NCBI GenBank assembly: GCA_937870825.1 | Contig: CALMZO010000267.1 | Location: forward strand, 1-34,285 | Direction of reading: 5' to 3' | From: an uncultured Chloroflexota bacterium | Lineage (GTDB): Bacteria; Chloroflexota; Anaerolineae; UBA4142; SHND01 | DNA length: 34,285 bases | Shown: one piece after another, positions 9,486 to 16,898 of the stretch | How positions within the stretch are numbered: position 1 is the first letter of the stretch | How the letters are laid out: each line of letters starts with the position of its first letter | Position numbers and translations under genes: made by a program | Notes under the pieces: model-generated | Told to the model about the DNA's origin: nothing | Seen by the model: only the letters and a program-made list of their open reading frames with translations | Databases searched by the model: none

Positions 9486-9537
9486 CGTTTCACGTTTCTC
9501 GTTTCACGTTTCTCGCTTCTCGCTTCTCGTTTCTCAA
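9484..9537. repeat. Word-like short tandem repeat before a glycosyltransferase
   Basis: The gap is made almost entirely of permuted copies of ACGTTTC, CGTTTCTC and GCTTCTC words. Its first 14 bases (9484-9497) are identical to 1031-1044, a spacer that also lies directly before a glycosyltransferase start. The stretch 9523-9535 matches 15841-15853 inside elp3. Confidence 0.7.
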
Positions 9538-9540
9538 CCT

Positions 9541-10791
9541 ATGCTCACCCGTCCGCTCTCCTTTTGCATGATTACAACATTCTATCCGCCGTACAATTTT
9601 GGCGGCGATGGAATTTTTGTGCAGCGTCTCTCCAATGAACTCGCCGCGCGCGGACATCACGTCGAAATTATTCACTGCACCGACGCGTATCATGCGCTTG
9701 AGCCCACTATTCCACAGAACGGATTTGTCGAGCATCCGAACATTACGGTGCATCGGCTCACGAGCCGCGCCGGACATTTGTCGCCGTTCGTCACACAACA
9801 AACGGGACATCCGTTTTTCAAACGCGCCTCTTTGGAAAAAATCATGGCGCGCGATTTTGATGTCATTCACTTTCACAACATTTCGCTCGTCGGCGGACCA
9901 AAAATTTTGGAATACGGGCGCGGCGTAAAACTGTACACGATGCACGAGTACTGGTTGATGTGTCCGATGCACCTTTTGTTGCGCGCGAATGGCGAGGTAT
10001 GCACCAAGCGCGAATGTTTTCGCTGCACGCTCGAACACAAACGTCCGCCGCAGTGGTGGCGCTATTCGTCGCTGCTGCAAAATTCACTGCGCCATCTCGA
10101 CGCGGTGATTACGCCCAGCCGGTTCAGCAAATCGCAGTACGACGCGCTGGGCGCAGCGATTCCCGCGCGACACCTTCCCAATTTTGTGAGCGACAGCGAA
10201 AGCGCGAAAGAGGATTCAAACGCGGCGCCGTACTTTTTGTTCGTCGGACGACTCGAAAAAATCAAGGGCGTGCAAACGATTTTGCCGCTGTTCCGCGAAC
10301 GCAAAAACGCGCGGCTGGTGATTGCCGGTACGGGCAGTTATGAAAATGAATTGCAACAGCTCGCGCGTAACAGCCCCAACATTCAATTTCTCGGACAGCA
10401 ATCCTTTGCGCAGCTCAAGCCGCTGTATCGTAACGCACGCGCGGTAATTTTGCCGTCATTGTGGTACGAAGTGTTTCCGCTCGTCGCGCTGGAAGCGTTT
10501 CAACAAAAAACGCCGCTGCTCGCGCGCAATCTCGGCGCGCTGCGCGAAATTGTCCAAGCGAGTGGGGGGGGGTGGAATTACGACACCGACGCAGAGTTGG
10601 AGACGCTGCTCGAAGATGTTTTACAACATCCGGCAGAACGAAAGCGGCGCGGCGAAAACGGGTACGCGAACTATCGCCGCGACTGGACCGCAGACGCGCA
10701 CCTGAAACGCTATTTTGAATTGCTCGAGGAATTGCAGCAAAAACGCCGCGCACAAGCACCTGCACCAACGAAAGAAACTTTCCAACAATGA
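9541..10791 (+). CDS. GT4-type glycosyltransferase
   Basis: A 416-residue GT-B fold enzyme. The ATG at 9541 is chosen: upstream in-frame codons from 9472 translate the word-repeat spacer into low-complexity residues and are unlikely to be protein. The first domain shows FCMITTFYPPYNFGGDGIFV, then DVIHFHN. There is a cysteine cluster, CxxH-type, around residues 140-185 (MCPMHLLLRANGEVCTK, then ECFRC), seen in a subset of GT4 enzymes. The second domain opens with FLFVGRLEKIKGV and ends with LPSLWYEVFPLVALEAFQQKTP. A run of nine G (10564-10572) encodes the SGGGW stretch in the donor domain; slippage there would truncate the enzyme. Its stop overlaps the following start. Confidence 0.88.
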   Translation: MLTRPLSFCMITTFYPPYNFGGDGIFVQRLSNELAARGHHVEIIHCTDAYHALEPTIPQNGFVEHPNITVHRLTSRAGHLSPFVTQQTGHPFFKRASLEKIMARDFDVIHFHNISLVGGPKILEYGRGVKLYTMHEYWLMCPMHLLLRANGEVCTKRECFRCTLEHKRPPQWWRYSSLLQNSLRHLDAVITPSRFSKSQYDALGAAIPARHLPNFVSDSESAKEDSNAAPYFLFVGRLEKIKGVQTILPLFRERKNARLVIAGTGSYENELQQLARNSPNIQFLGQQSFAQLKPLYRNARAVILPSLWYEVFPLVALEAFQQKTPLLARNLGALREIVQASGGGWNYDTDAELETLLEDVLQHPAERKRRGENGYANYRRDWTADAHLKRYFELLEELQQKRRAQAPAPTKETFQQ

Positions 10792-11777
10792 CAGAAAATC
10801 TCATTCTCATCACGGGCGCAACCGGCAAAGTTGGTCAAGCATTCCTCCAACGGGTCTTGCGCGACCCGCAATACCAAGCTCTCAATCTGCGCGCGCTGTG
10901 TCACAACCGAACGCCGGAGCCGGGCGAACGCGTCCAAATTCTGCGCGGCTCGATAGAACACCGCGCGGTGGTCGAACGCGCGATGGATGGCGTCACGCAT
11001 GTGCTTCATCTCGCCACCGTCAAAGAGACGCCCGACCAAATTATGGATGTCGCGGTGAAAGGACTGTTCTGGCTCCTCGAAACCGCGCGCACAAGTCCCA
11101 CATTTCAGCAAATCATTTTGCTCGGCGGTGATGCGGCAGTCGGACATTTTTTCTATCCGCATCCGCTTCCCGTCACCGAACAGCAAAAGCATTCTGCCTA
11201 TCCCGGCTGTTATGCGCTCTCCAAAGTTCTTGAAGAAGTGATGCTCGAACAGTATTTCATCCAATCTGATTTGAACGGCTGCACGCTGCGCGCGCCGTGG
11301 ATTATGGAAAAGGATGATTTCAAATTTTCACTTTCCTTTGGCGACGACGTGTTTGGCGGACCGCGCTGGCGCGAATTTGTTGGGGCGGAACGCGCGGACG
11401 ATTTTGTGAAAACGCAAACCATTCCCTTGATGCTTGACCGCGACGGCAAACCGGTGAAACGCAATTTTGTGCATGTGGACGATTTGGTCGAGGCCATCTT
11501 GCGCGCGCTCGACAATCCGAGCGCGCGACAGCAAACATTCAATATTTGTATGGACGAACCGGTAGATTACGCGGCGGTGGCAAAGTATCTTGAAGAATCA
11601 CGCGGGCTGCCGTCGGTGGAAATTCGCACGCCGTATCATTCAACGTGGCTCGACAACACCAAAGCAAAATTTTTATTGGACTGGCGTCCGCAATACGATT
11701 TGAAAAAAATGATTGATGCCGCGTGGGCCTATCAACGTTCGGCAGATGACCCGCGCGTTGTTTGGTATCCGGGTTAA
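10788..11777 (+). CDS. Extended SDR, NAD-dependent epimerase/dehydratase family
   Basis: A 329-residue extended short-chain dehydrogenase/reductase. The N-terminal Rossmann motif is LILITGATGKVGQAFL (TGxxGxxG). The active-site pair is the YALSK of GCYALSKVLEEV. FVHVDDLVEAILRAL and a C-terminal DWRPQYDLKKMI are typical of nucleotide-sugar modifying members. An acidic patch follows the second strand. As the last gene of the glycan operon, joined by an ATGA overlap, it probably makes or modifies a nucleotide sugar for the locus. The exact reaction (4-epimerase, dehydratase or reductase) cannot be decided. It converges with recF across 57 nt. Confidence 0.8.
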   Translation: MTENLILITGATGKVGQAFLQRVLRDPQYQALNLRALCHNRTPEPGERVQILRGSIEHRAVVERAMDGVTHVLHLATVKETPDQIMDVAVKGLFWLLETARTSPTFQQIILLGGDAAVGHFFYPHPLPVTEQQKHSAYPGCYALSKVLEEVMLEQYFIQSDLNGCTLRAPWIMEKDDFKFSLSFGDDVFGGPRWREFVGAERADDFVKTQTIPLMLDRDGKPVKRNFVHVDDLVEAILRALDNPSARQQTFNICMDEPVDYAAVAKYLEESRGLPSVEIRTPYHSTWLDNTKAKFLLDWRPQYDLKKMIDAAWAYQRSADDPRVVWYPG

Positions 11778-11834
11778 GAGGATGAGACAAAAAATTTTGT
11801 TGGAGAATGCGCGGCGAATATTGAAATTGCAAAA

Positions 11835-13058
11835 TCAACTGTTGCTCTGTTCCCCGTTCGCCTCAACTCGTCCCTCATTCACCTTCAAGATTTTGGCGCG
11901 TTCCAAAAACTCGTCCGTGAAATCATCCAAATCCGTCGCGCTGACGATGGCTTGCTGCGCGTTGAGAATCGCGTGCGAGAGCGCGGCGCGCCGCGGTTTG
12001 TCGAGTTCGGACATGACATCATCTAGTAACAGAACAGGTTCTTCGCCCGTTTCCGCGCGCATCAATTCAATCTCTGCAAGTTTGAGTGAAACCGCGATGG
12101 TGCGTCCTTGCCCGCGCGACGCGTAGGTCGTCATGTCCACGCCGTCAATGGTGAATCGCAAATCGTCGCGGTGCGGACCGACGAGCGTGAGCGCCGCGCC
12201 GACTTCTTTTGTTCGCAATTCCGCGAGTTGTTGTTTGAACGCGAGCGAAATGTTTTCCAAAGGCGCGGAGGGAGGTGAAATGCCGAGACCGAGTTGTCTT
12301 GTTTCGGGTTGCGTAAATGCTTCGTTCGGAATCGTCGGTTGATAATGCAATTTCAGCGGTTCGTGTTTGGCGGTGAGGCGCGGGTGAATTTCGGCGACGA
12401 GGTTGTTGTACGAATCAATCGCTTGCGCGCGGCGCGCCATGAGGTACGCGCCATTTTCCACGAGTTTGTTGTTCCACGGTTCCAATTCTGCCGCGTTGTA
12501 CGAACGTTCGCGAAATTCTTTTAACAACGCGTTGCGCTGTTCCAACACACTGCCGTACTGCGATAGCGCGCGCGAGTATTTGGGGTCAATTTGCGAAAGC
12601 GTCGTGTCGAGATAGCGGCGTCTATCGCCGGGCGAACCAAATACCAAATCCAAATCTTCGGGCAAAAACAAAACGACGTTCAGATTTCCCAAGAGGTCGA
12701 GCGCGCGTTTGTTGACGCCGTTGACCTTGATGCGTTTGCTCACACGCGCGGTACTCAAATTGCGTTCTTCGCCTGTCACCAACACAATTTCCAAATCCAC
12801 CGTTTGCTCGCTCGCGCGCACTACGCGTGCCTGGACGCGCGCGAACGGAATGGGTTCACTCGCCGCGCCGAAATGAATCAATTCCCGTTCCGCGCCCGCA
12901 TGCGGCGAACGCGCGGTAGCAAGGAAAAAAATCGCTTCGAGCAAATTTGTTTTGCCCTGCGCGTTGTTGCCGTGCAAGAGCGTGATGCCCGAAGTGAAAT
13001 CTATTTCGAGATGCGCGTAATTGCGAAAGTGCGAGAGGGCAAGATGGGAAAGAAGCAT
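11835..13058 (-). CDS. recF: DNA replication and repair protein RecF
   Basis: SMC-like ATPase that helps load RecA at gaps through RecFOR. The 407 residues are close to the usual length. It starts MLLSHLALSHFRNYAHLEI, the typical first strand with the FRNY motif. Walker A is GNNAQGKTNLLEA, the family-specific patch is ATARSPHAG, the signature region is ASRGQGRTIAVSLKLAE, and Walker B is PVLLLDDVMSELD. The ATG at 13058 is preferred to an upstream in-frame start at 13103, whose extra 15 residues are translated from a word-repeat spacer. recF is often beside dnaN or gyrB, but neither is here. A 66-nt self-complementary spacer separates it from the small membrane gene upstream. Confidence 0.93.
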   Translation of the reverse strand: MLLSHLALSHFRNYAHLEIDFTSGITLLHGNNAQGKTNLLEAIFFLATARSPHAGAERELIHFGAASEPIPFARVQARVVRASEQTVDLEIVLVTGEERNLSTARVSKRIKVNGVNKRALDLLGNLNVVLFLPEDLDLVFGSPGDRRRYLDTTLSQIDPKYSRALSQYGSVLEQRNALLKEFRERSYNAAELEPWNNKLVENGAYLMARRAQAIDSYNNLVAEIHPRLTAKHEPLKLHYQPTIPNEAFTQPETRQLGLGISPPSAPLENISLAFKQQLAELRTKEVGAALTLVGPHRDDLRFTIDGVDMTTYASRGQGRTIAVSLKLAEIELMRAETGEEPVLLLDDVMSELDKPRRAALSHAILNAQQAIVSATDLDDFTDEFLERAKILKVNEGRVEANGEQSNS

Positions 13059-13122
13059 ATTCGACGGAGGACGAATGACGGATGACGAACACGCTACAGT
13101 CATTCGTCATTCGTCGTTCGTC
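13059..13122. repeat. Self-complementary word repeat between recF and a membrane gene
   Basis: Both arms are built from GACGAATGAC / GTCATTCGTC words. The left arm (13065-13091) can pair with the right arm (13100-13122) to form a long imperfect hairpin. No coding potential is seen. Confidence 0.6.
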
Positions 13123-13124
13123 AT

Positions 13125-13526
13125 TCACAGACTGAACGCTCTACGAACATCCGGCACGAGCAAGTAAATGAAAATGATGATGGGCAAGAGCGCATTGGTT
13201 ACAACGGTCGGAACTGCCGCGCCGCCGCTGCCGATGATGCCGATGATGACGCCGAGTACCGAAATGCCTGTGGCGACAATGCCGAACCACCATGCCCACG
13301 AACGCAAATTCCACGCGCCGTAGGCAAAGATGATTTGCAAAATCGGACCGACGACTAACAAGGCGCTCACGACAATTCCAATTGCGCCGAGGATTTGCGT
13401 GACGCCCGTCGGAATTATCGCCCCGATGACGCTGATGCCAAGCAGCGGTGACACGCCACACAACCCGAGCAAGCCGCTGATGAGTGAGAGAATAGCAATC
13501 ACCGTAACCCCGGTGGGACGAGCCAT
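13125..13526 (-). CDS. Small four-helix membrane protein, function unknown
   Basis: A 133-residue protein with four hydrophobic segments, starting MARPTGVTVIAILSLISGL. That opening is common to small bacterial membrane proteins of unknown role that also have a W-rich loop (WNLRSWAWWFG here). A GGAGG lies 7-8 nt upstream of the ATG at 13526. The alternative ATG at 13541 contains that Shine-Dalgarno within its own first codons (ATGGAGG), so 13526 is the more likely start. A TATAAT on the minus strand at 13571-13566 could be its -10 box. The gene is divergent from the DUF1294 gene. I do not recognise a specific function. Confidence 0.7.
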   Translation of the reverse strand: MARPTGVTVIAILSLISGLLGLCGVSPLLGISVIGAIIPTGVTQILGAIGIVVSALLVVGPILQIIFAYGAWNLRSWAWWFGIVATGISVLGVIIGIIGSGGAAVPTVVTNALLPIIIFIYLLVPDVRRAFSL

Positions 13527-13594
13527 TTTGTTTTCCTCCATGAAATCGCGCGAACGTTATTGTGCATTATAAACGCAAATGGGGCGCGCGGACA

Positions 13595-13624
13595 TTGACG
13601 TTCGCGTGTTGCCAATGATAGAAT
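13595..13624 (+). promoter_or_regulatory. Leaderless promoter of the DUF1294 gene
   Basis: TTGACG (13595-13600), an 18-nt spacer, then TAGAAT (13619-13624). The ATG at 13632 begins exactly 7 nt after the -10 box, where transcription itself should start. No Shine-Dalgarno is present. Confidence 0.6.
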
Positions 13625-13631
13625 CGCGTAG

Positions 13632-14000
13632 ATGCGCCGCCACCCCATTGCATATTACGCACTACTCTTTGGCGGTGTAACAGTGCCGGCAACAATTGCG
13701 CTCGCGCTGTTCGCGCCCGCGTTTTGGTGGATTGCGTGGCTGTCCGTGATTTCAATCGTCACGTTGATTGCGTTTCGCTATGACAAAGCAATCGCCGGTT
13801 CTAATCAGACGCGCGTACCGGAGGCAGTGTTGTTGGGACTGGTTGCGCTTGGCGGAACGATTGGCGGGGCGCTCGGTATGTGGGCTTTTCGGAAGCGACA
13901 TAAGACCGACAAATTTTCTTTTCGCGTGAAATTTTTTGCCATCGTCGTTGTACAAATCCTTCTCATCGTTATTTACGTGTGGAATCGGTTTCAAGGGTAA
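13632..14000 (+). CDS. DUF1294 family membrane protein
   Basis: A 122-residue membrane protein with two N-terminal helices and one C-terminal helix. The DUF1294 core is clear. YDKAIAGSNQTRVPEAVLL is followed by a glycine-rich helix (LGGTIGGALGMW), then RHKTDKFSF, the conserved RHKT.K..F box, and the last helix. Some family members carry an N-terminal cold-shock domain; this one does not. The function is unknown in the literature known to me. Seven bases separate it from the HisN-type phosphatase gene, so the two are probably one leaderless transcript. Confidence 0.85.
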   Translation: MRRHPIAYYALLFGGVTVPATIALALFAPAFWWIAWLSVISIVTLIAFRYDKAIAGSNQTRVPEAVLLGLVALGGTIGGALGMWAFRKRHKTDKFSFRVKFFAIVVVQILLIVIYVWNRFQG

Positions 14001-14007
14001 AAATGGA

Positions 14008-14784
14008 ATGAAGGAAAATCTACGCGCGCTTTTGGATTTTGCAATGGAGACCGCGTATCTCGCGGGACGGCTCACACTCGGCTATTATCAAGCGGGACTG
14101 CAGCCGGATTTCAAGGCGGATGATTCGCCTGTGACGATTGCGGATAAAAAAGCGGAAGAGCTCATTCGTGCGCGCATCGAAAAAAATTTTCCGCGCCACG
14201 AAATTTTGGGTGAAGAATTTGGTCATGGCGAAAAATTTCAACACGCAAGTCATCGTTGGGTGATTGACCCGATTGATGGAACAAAATCCTTTACGCGCGG
14301 CGTGCCGTTGTATTCCGTACTCATCGGCTTGGAAATTGAAAATACTGTCGAGGTGGGCGTCGCGTATTTTCCCGCGTTGGATGAAATGATTGCCGGCGCG
14401 ATGGGCGAAGGATGTTGGTGGAATGGACGCCGCGCGCGCGTTTCCGATGTGAGTGATTTGTCACGCGCATACGTGGCGTTCAGCGACCCGCGTTTGTTTG
14501 ATAATCACAATCGCCGCGCAGAATGGGAACGCATCAAAAATGCAACGTACTTTCGCGGGGGCTGGGGCGACGCGTACGGCTATTTATTGATTGCGACAGG
14601 ACGCGCGGAAGTGATGCTCGACCCGATAATGGATGCGTGGGACTGCGGACCGTTTCCGCCAATTTTGTCCGAAGCGGGCGGCTACTTTGGTGATTGGAAA
14701 GGGAATCGTACGATTTGGGGGAATGAAGCATTGGGGACGACGAATGTGTTGTTGCCGCAGGTGTTACGGTTGATTGAAGAGTAG
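14008..14784 (+). CDS. Histidinol-phosphatase / inositol monophosphatase family
   Basis: A 258-residue Mg-dependent phosphatase of the IMPase superfamily. Metal-binding residues are visible in GEEFG (residues 68-72), in WVIDPIDGT (84-92), and in the distal MDAWDCGPF. The SFTRGVPLYSVLIGL stretch after DGTK and the EAGGYFGDWKG ending match the HisN-type histidinol-phosphatase group better than typical SuhB proteins. It would dephosphorylate histidinol phosphate in histidine synthesis, though broader sugar-phosphate specificity is possible. The ATG at 14008 was chosen; an in-frame ATG at 13936 lies inside the DUF1294 gene. No other his gene is nearby. It converges with elp3 over a hairpin-forming spacer. 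Confidence 0.8.
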   Translation: MKENLRALLDFAMETAYLAGRLTLGYYQAGLQPDFKADDSPVTIADKKAEELIRARIEKNFPRHEILGEEFGHGEKFQHASHRWVIDPIDGTKSFTRGVPLYSVLIGLEIENTVEVGVAYFPALDEMIAGAMGEGCWWNGRRARVSDVSDLSRAYVAFSDPRLFDNHNRRAEWERIKNATYFRGGWGDAYGYLLIATGRAEVMLDPIMDAWDCGPFPPILSEAGGYFGDWKGNRTIWGNEALGTTNVLLPQVLRLIEE

Positions 14785-14842
14785 CAACTATCAAGTAGCA
14801 GGCAGCATGTGAGCATCATCCCTACTACCTGCTACTTGCTAC
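14781..14842. terminator. Shared hairpin between convergent phosphatase and elp3 genes
   Basis: A perfect 11-bp inverted repeat, CAAGTAGCAGG (14792-14802) and CCTGCTACTTG (14828-14838), is flanked by GTAGCAA / TTGCTAC (14781-14787 and 14836-14842). It lies between two convergent stops, so a transcript from either side could fold there. It has no T-run, so its terminator role is inferred. Confidence 0.4.
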
Positions 14843-16416
14843 ATACTCTTCACCATATACAACCCATCCCACTCGAACCCCAATTTGCGATAGTATTCGC
14901 GCGTGCCGATGGCGGAAATGACGGCGATGCGTTTGAAATTCGCGCTGCGCGCAATGTGCTGCGCGTGTTCGGCGAGTTTTCTGCCCAGTCCTGAATGCTG
15001 TGCTTTTCCCGAATCGTTCGCGCCCAGTTCGAGCGCGGGTCCGTAAATGTGCAGTTCACGCACTATCGCGCAGCCGTGCAGTTCCGGCAAAATTTCCTCG
15101 CGCGGCACATTTTCATGCGGCAAACTCAATCGCAAGAATCCCGCGAGTTTTCCACTCGGCGTCACGTACTGCAAAAAGTGTTCTGTCGTCGCGTCGGTCT
15201 CGTACTGATAATTTTGAATTTCTAATTTTTCAATTTCTAATTTTTCGCCGCGCACTTCACGACAACGGATACACTGACACTGCCACCCGCGCTTTTTCAT
15301 TTCCTGTTGAACGACGACGCGCAGATGCGATTGCGTGCTGCTTGCGGTGATGTATTGCGCGGGAATGTCGCGGATAACGCGATTGATGCGGCAGTAGGGG
15401 GGGGTGAAACGTTTTGCCTGCGCGAGCGTTTCAATCAATTCCGCGTCGGTGTACGGGCGATATTTTCCCTCTTGCCATATCTCGTACAATTTCGTTCCTT
15501 CGAGCAACATCGTGGGATAAATTTTCAATTCATCAGGGCGCAGCGCGACATCATTCCACAAATTTTCATAATCGCGCACATCACTTTCCGGCGTCGCGCC
15601 GTACAAATTCGGCATCCAATGCAAATGCAATTTGAACCCTGCGAGCCGCAACAGACGCACCGCGCGGCGCGTGTCCTCAATCGTGTGGTCACGTTTGTTC
15701 AATTCTAAAATGCGATTGTCCGTACTCTGCGCGCCGAGTTGGATTTTCGTCATGCCGAGCCAACGCAAGCGGCGCACCTCGTCCATGTCAATATAATCGG
15801 GACGCGTCTCTATCACCATGCCGACATTTCGGTGTCTCGCCTTCTCGTTTCTCGCCTGTGCTTCTTCCAATGTCCGCGCGGGTTCTCCATCATTCATCGC
15901 GTCCAAACATCGCCGCACGTACCACTCTTGATATTTTTTCGGATACGCCGACCATGTAGCGCCGATGATGAGCAATTCGATTTTATCAATCGGATGTCCC
16001 ATCGCTTCAAGCGCGTCCATGCGCGCTTTGGTGGATTTGTACGGGTCATAACGCGCGCGCATCGCGCGCTGCACCGCGGGTTCATCTGGCAAATAGCTGC
16101 GCGGCACGCCTTTTGCGTCGGGACAAAAAATGCAATCGGCGGGACACGGATACGGACCCGTCAACACTGCGACAGGCGCGACGCCGCTCATTGTGCGCGT
16201 CGGTTTCATCCGCAGGCGTTCAAACAATTCGCGCTCGAACGGAATGACACCTTGTGCGGCGAGTTCTTTGTACGCCGAAACGACTTGCCACTGCGCGACA
16301 GAATTTCCATCCGCGCCGTGAACATGTTTCACGAGCAGCGCGTTGAGCTGCGTAGGTGAAAGTTGTTCCGACGCGCGCACGGCTTCAAAAAAAGTTAACA
16401 GCTGAGTTGTTTCCAT
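14839..16416 (-). CDS. Elp3-family tRNA uridine-34 acetyltransferase (radical SAM + GNAT)
   Basis: Bacterial Elp3 homologue, 525 residues. Family members install carboxymethyl at C5 of wobble uridine using acetyl-CoA and SAM. The radical-SAM cluster motif is CPADCIFC (cysteines 91, 95, 98), preceded by KPTRTMSGVAPVAVLTGPYP. ERELFERL and DPYKSTKARMDAL follow the Elp3 pattern. The C-terminal acetyltransferase domain ends with HSGLGRKLAEHA, then VISAIGTREYYRKLGF, both hallmark Elp3 stretches. The ATG at 16416 is used; a GTG at 16422 overlaps the upstream stop. Two oddities: a perfect 15-nt tandem duplication encoding EKLEIEKLEI, and word-like repeats encoding ARNEKARHRN. A run of eight C (coding sense) encodes a PP pair. 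It sits beside a Trm9-like methyltransferase. Confidence 0.93.
   Translation of the reverse strand: METTQLLTFFEAVRASEQLSPTQLNALLVKHVHGADGNSVAQWQVVSAYKELAAQGVIPFERELFERLRMKPTRTMSGVAPVAVLTGPYPCPADCIFCPDAKGVPRSYLPDEPAVQRAMRARYDPYKSTKARMDALEAMGHPIDKIELLIIGATWSAYPKKYQEWYVRRCLDAMNDGEPARTLEEAQARNEKARHRNVGMVIETRPDYIDMDEVRRLRWLGMTKIQLGAQSTDNRILELNKRDHTIEDTRRAVRLLRLAGFKLHLHWMPNLYGATPESDVRDYENLWNDVALRPDELKIYPTMLLEGTKLYEIWQEGKYRPYTDAELIETLAQAKRFTPPYCRINRVIRDIPAQYITASSTQSHLRVVVQQEMKKRGWQCQCIRCREVRGEKLEIEKLEIQNYQYETDATTEHFLQYVTPSGKLAGFLRLSLPHENVPREEILPELHGCAIVRELHIYGPALELGANDSGKAQHSGLGRKLAEHAQHIARSANFKRIAVISAIGTREYYRKLGFEWDGLYMVKSM
15217..15246 (-). repeat. Perfect 15-nt tandem duplication inside elp3
   Basis: Two identical 15-nt units (15217-15231 and 15232-15246) encode EKLEI twice. 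They lie in the linker between the CIRCREV motif and the acetyltransferase domain, a position that tolerates length change. Confidence 0.85.
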
Positions 16417-16421
16417 TATCA

Positions 16422-16778
16422 CTAAATCAAGCGTATCCCCGCTTTGACCGCTTCAGAAATAATCGTCGGCGCATCCTTCCAGCGTTCAAATTCTGTGGGC
16501 GTGTAACAGAGTGGGTCAACGATGGATGTACGGTCATCCCAGATTCCTGTTTTTGTGAGAAACGTCGAGCGACGTTTGGTGCGTTCGCCGCGCGCAAATT
16601 TCTTGGAAACCACCAACACATCCAAATCGCTCCAGCGTTGGGGTTTGCCGTGCGCGTACGAACCAAAAAGCCACACTTGTTCAGGCGCGTATAATTTTTG
16701 AATGTTGGGTAAATGATTTTTTACAAACTCATTTACTCTTGGATGGCTTAGGCGTTTCTGAACGTTCTTTTTGTACAT
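16422..16778 (-). CDS. Minimal nucleotidyltransferase (MNT-like) domain protein
   Basis: A 118-residue protein of the DNA polymerase beta superfamily. The core is LYAPEQVWLFGSYAHG, then KPQRWSDLDVLVV, with the GS motif and the DxD metal-binding pair. The C-terminal helix ends TIISEAVKAGIRLI. GGAG lies 7 nt before the ATG at 16778. Minimal nucleotidyltransferases are usually antitoxins paired with HEPN toxins, but no HEPN protein is seen here. The gene just before it encodes at most a 49-residue peptide. The stop abuts the elp3 start region, so it is probably co-transcribed with elp3. Confidence 0.75.
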   Translation of the reverse strand: MYKKNVQKRLSHPRVNEFVKNHLPNIQKLYAPEQVWLFGSYAHGKPQRWSDLDVLVVSKKFARGERTKRRSTFLTKTGIWDDRTSIVDPLCYTPTEFERWKDAPTIISEAVKAGIRLI

Positions 16779-16878
16779 CTTGGCACTCCGTTTGAATCAT
16801 CGGTAATGCAAGCGTGGTCAACTTGATGATTTTCCGCGCGTCCTTTTCCAACGACTGCTCGCACAAAACATTTGCCAT
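16729..16878 (-). CDS. Candidate 49-residue protein overlapping the nucleotidyltransferase gene
   Basis: The frame starts MANVLCEQSLEKDARKIIK and ends in the charged tail KERSETPKPSKSK, followed by TGA at 16731-16729. It overlaps the start of the nucleotidyltransferase gene by 50 nt in another frame. There is no Shine-Dalgarno, but a TATAAT on the minus strand (16889-16884) lies 5 nt upstream, so a leaderless start is possible. The amphipathic middle and the position in front of an MNT gene would suit a small partner or leader peptide. I recognise no family, and it may be chance. Confidence 0.3.
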   Translation of the reverse strand: MANVLCEQSLEKDARKIIKLTTLALPMIQTECQDVQKERSETPKPSKSK

Positions 16879-16883
16879 CTGCG

Positions 16884-16891
16884 ATTATAAT
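16884..16891. promoter_or_regulatory. Bidirectional -10 box, palindromic GATTATAATC
   Basis: The 10-bp palindrome at 16883-16892 gives TATAAT on both strands. On the plus strand the box (16886-16891) lies exactly 7 nt before the GTG at 16899. On the minus strand it lies 5 nt before the ATG at 16878. No good -35 box is seen on either strand. Confidence 0.45.
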
Positions 16892-16898
16892 CTTAACT

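Noticed and set aside
9484..9537. CRISPR array
   Set aside because: Repeats are only 5-9 nt, permuted, and have no spacers of constant length; no cas gene is present.
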